Part shown: one piece after another, positions 6,138 through 6,642 of the stretch | Layout of the letters: each line of letters starts with the position of its first letter | How positions within the stretch are numbered: position 1 is the first letter of the stretch | Assembly (NCBI GenBank): GCA_001775965.1 | Contig: MEZG01000005.1 | Coordinates: forward strand, 1-6,642 | Direction of reading: 5' to 3' | Length of the DNA stretch: 6,642 nucleotides | Source: Candidatus Bathyarchaeota archaeon RBG_13_60_20 | GTDB taxonomy: Archaea > Thermoproteota > Bathyarchaeia > TCS64 | Translations under genes and position numbers: made by a program | The notes under the pieces: model-generated | What the model was told of the DNA's origin: nothing | The model's database searches: none | The model's input: the letters and a program-made list of their open reading frames with translations, nothing else

Positions 6138-6642
6138 ATGAAAGAGATTGTACGTAAATTATTGATGTTCACGCTCGTAACGTTAATCGCGTGGCCCGCG
6201 TGCCAAGCATCGGCGGCCACACCTCAAACCGCGGCGGCCAGCCTCGTCTTCGACTTCGACTCGGGGCTGCCCACCCTCTCGCCGGGCAGGCCTACTCCCT
6301 TCAACCAGACGGTGGGCAACGTCACGGCCAGCTTCACCTCACTCTTCGACCCCTCAGCCTTCTCGGTCCAGAGCTACGAGACCACCTTCTTCATGCTGTC
6401 AAACTTCTCAGGCAACTTCCTGTACGACAACAACCTGGCCACCAGGTCGGTAGACATCCGTTTCAACGGACAGCTAACCAGCATCGCATTCACCTTCGCG
6501 ACGATCGAGTACCACGGAGGCGCCGGCTCGGAGCCCAGCAACCTCACCCTGAAAGCCTACTTGGACACGGTGGGGGCGACGCCCGTGGGGTCGGCGACGG
6601 CTCGCGGGACCTGGCCGGAGGGCAACTCCTTCCCCCAGGGGA
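6138..6642 (+). CDS. Secreted protein of unknown function, N-terminal part, 3' end outside window
   Basis: The frame stays open from ATG 6138 to the window end (168 codons visible), behind a strong GGAGGT ribosome site. Residues 1-27 are a Sec signal peptide: basic start (KEIVRK), hydrophobic LLMFTLVTLIAWPA, then CQASA-AT as a likely cleavage site. WPAC is a poor lipobox, so a lipoprotein is less likely. The mature part starts LVFDFDSGLP and is rich in Phe, Thr, Ser and Asn with alternating hydrophobic residues, suggesting a beta-sandwich exported domain. Stretches such as FFMLSNFSGNFLYDN, LTSIAFTFATIEYHG and SNLTLKAYLD look like a family of secreted proteins I have a general impression of in bacteria and archaea, but no function can be named. 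It starts 53 bases after the oxidase stop, so cotranscription is plausible and it may act with the oxidase outside the membrane. The start is well supported; full length is unknown. Confidence 0.85.
   Translation, partial: MKEIVRKLLMFTLVTLIAWPACQASAATPQTAAASLVFDFDSGLPTLSPGRPTPFNQTVGNVTASFTSLFDPSAFSVQSYETTFFMLSNFSGNFLYDNNLATRSVDIRFNGQLTSIAFTFATIEYHGGAGSEPSNLTLKAYLDTVGATPVGSATARGTWPEGNSFPQG

Overview
The window is GC-rich with short AT-rich intergenic stretches. It carries five protein genes, all on the + strand; the first and last are cut by the window edges. I lean towards an archaeon. The gene at 1704 has no ribosome binding site, but a BRE/TATA-like element sits about 29 bases before its ATG, as expected for an archaeal leaderless transcript. 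A second TATA-like box lies at 1464, arginine is often AGG, and isoleucine often ATA. None of this excludes a GC-rich bacterium such as a Chloroflexota member, and no rRNA or other phylogenetic marker is present.

Region 1 (1-1314) is branched-chain amino acid biosynthesis. It holds the C-terminal half of the acetolactate synthase catalytic subunit (ilvB), joined by a 4-base ATGA overlap to its ACT-domain regulatory subunit (ilvN). Together they make the valine-feedback-controlled enzyme at the head of valine, leucine and isoleucine synthesis.

Region 2 (1315-1703) is a 389-base AT-rich intergenic region. Its main feature is a tandem pair of nearly identical 24-base palindromes (1471-1494 and 1503-1526) next to a TATA-like box. 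A second promoter-like element at 1666-1677 serves the next gene.

Region 3 (1704-2735) is a free-standing class II (Ntn-type) glutamine amidotransferase domain with the N-terminal Cys, resembling the glutaminase half of GlmS. It has no synthase domain but has a roughly 90-residue C-terminal extension of unknown role.

Region 4 (2736-6642) encodes exported proteins. A very large (about 1059 aa) multicopper oxidase of the CotA/bilirubin-oxidase type has a Sec signal peptide, all four copper motifs, large insertions and a C-terminal fibronectin type III domain. It is followed after 53 bases by the start of a second secreted protein of unknown function, with a strong Shine-Dalgarno sequence. These two may form an extracytoplasmic operon and are the most distinctive content. 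I see no CRISPR array, tRNA, rRNA, transposase or phage gene.
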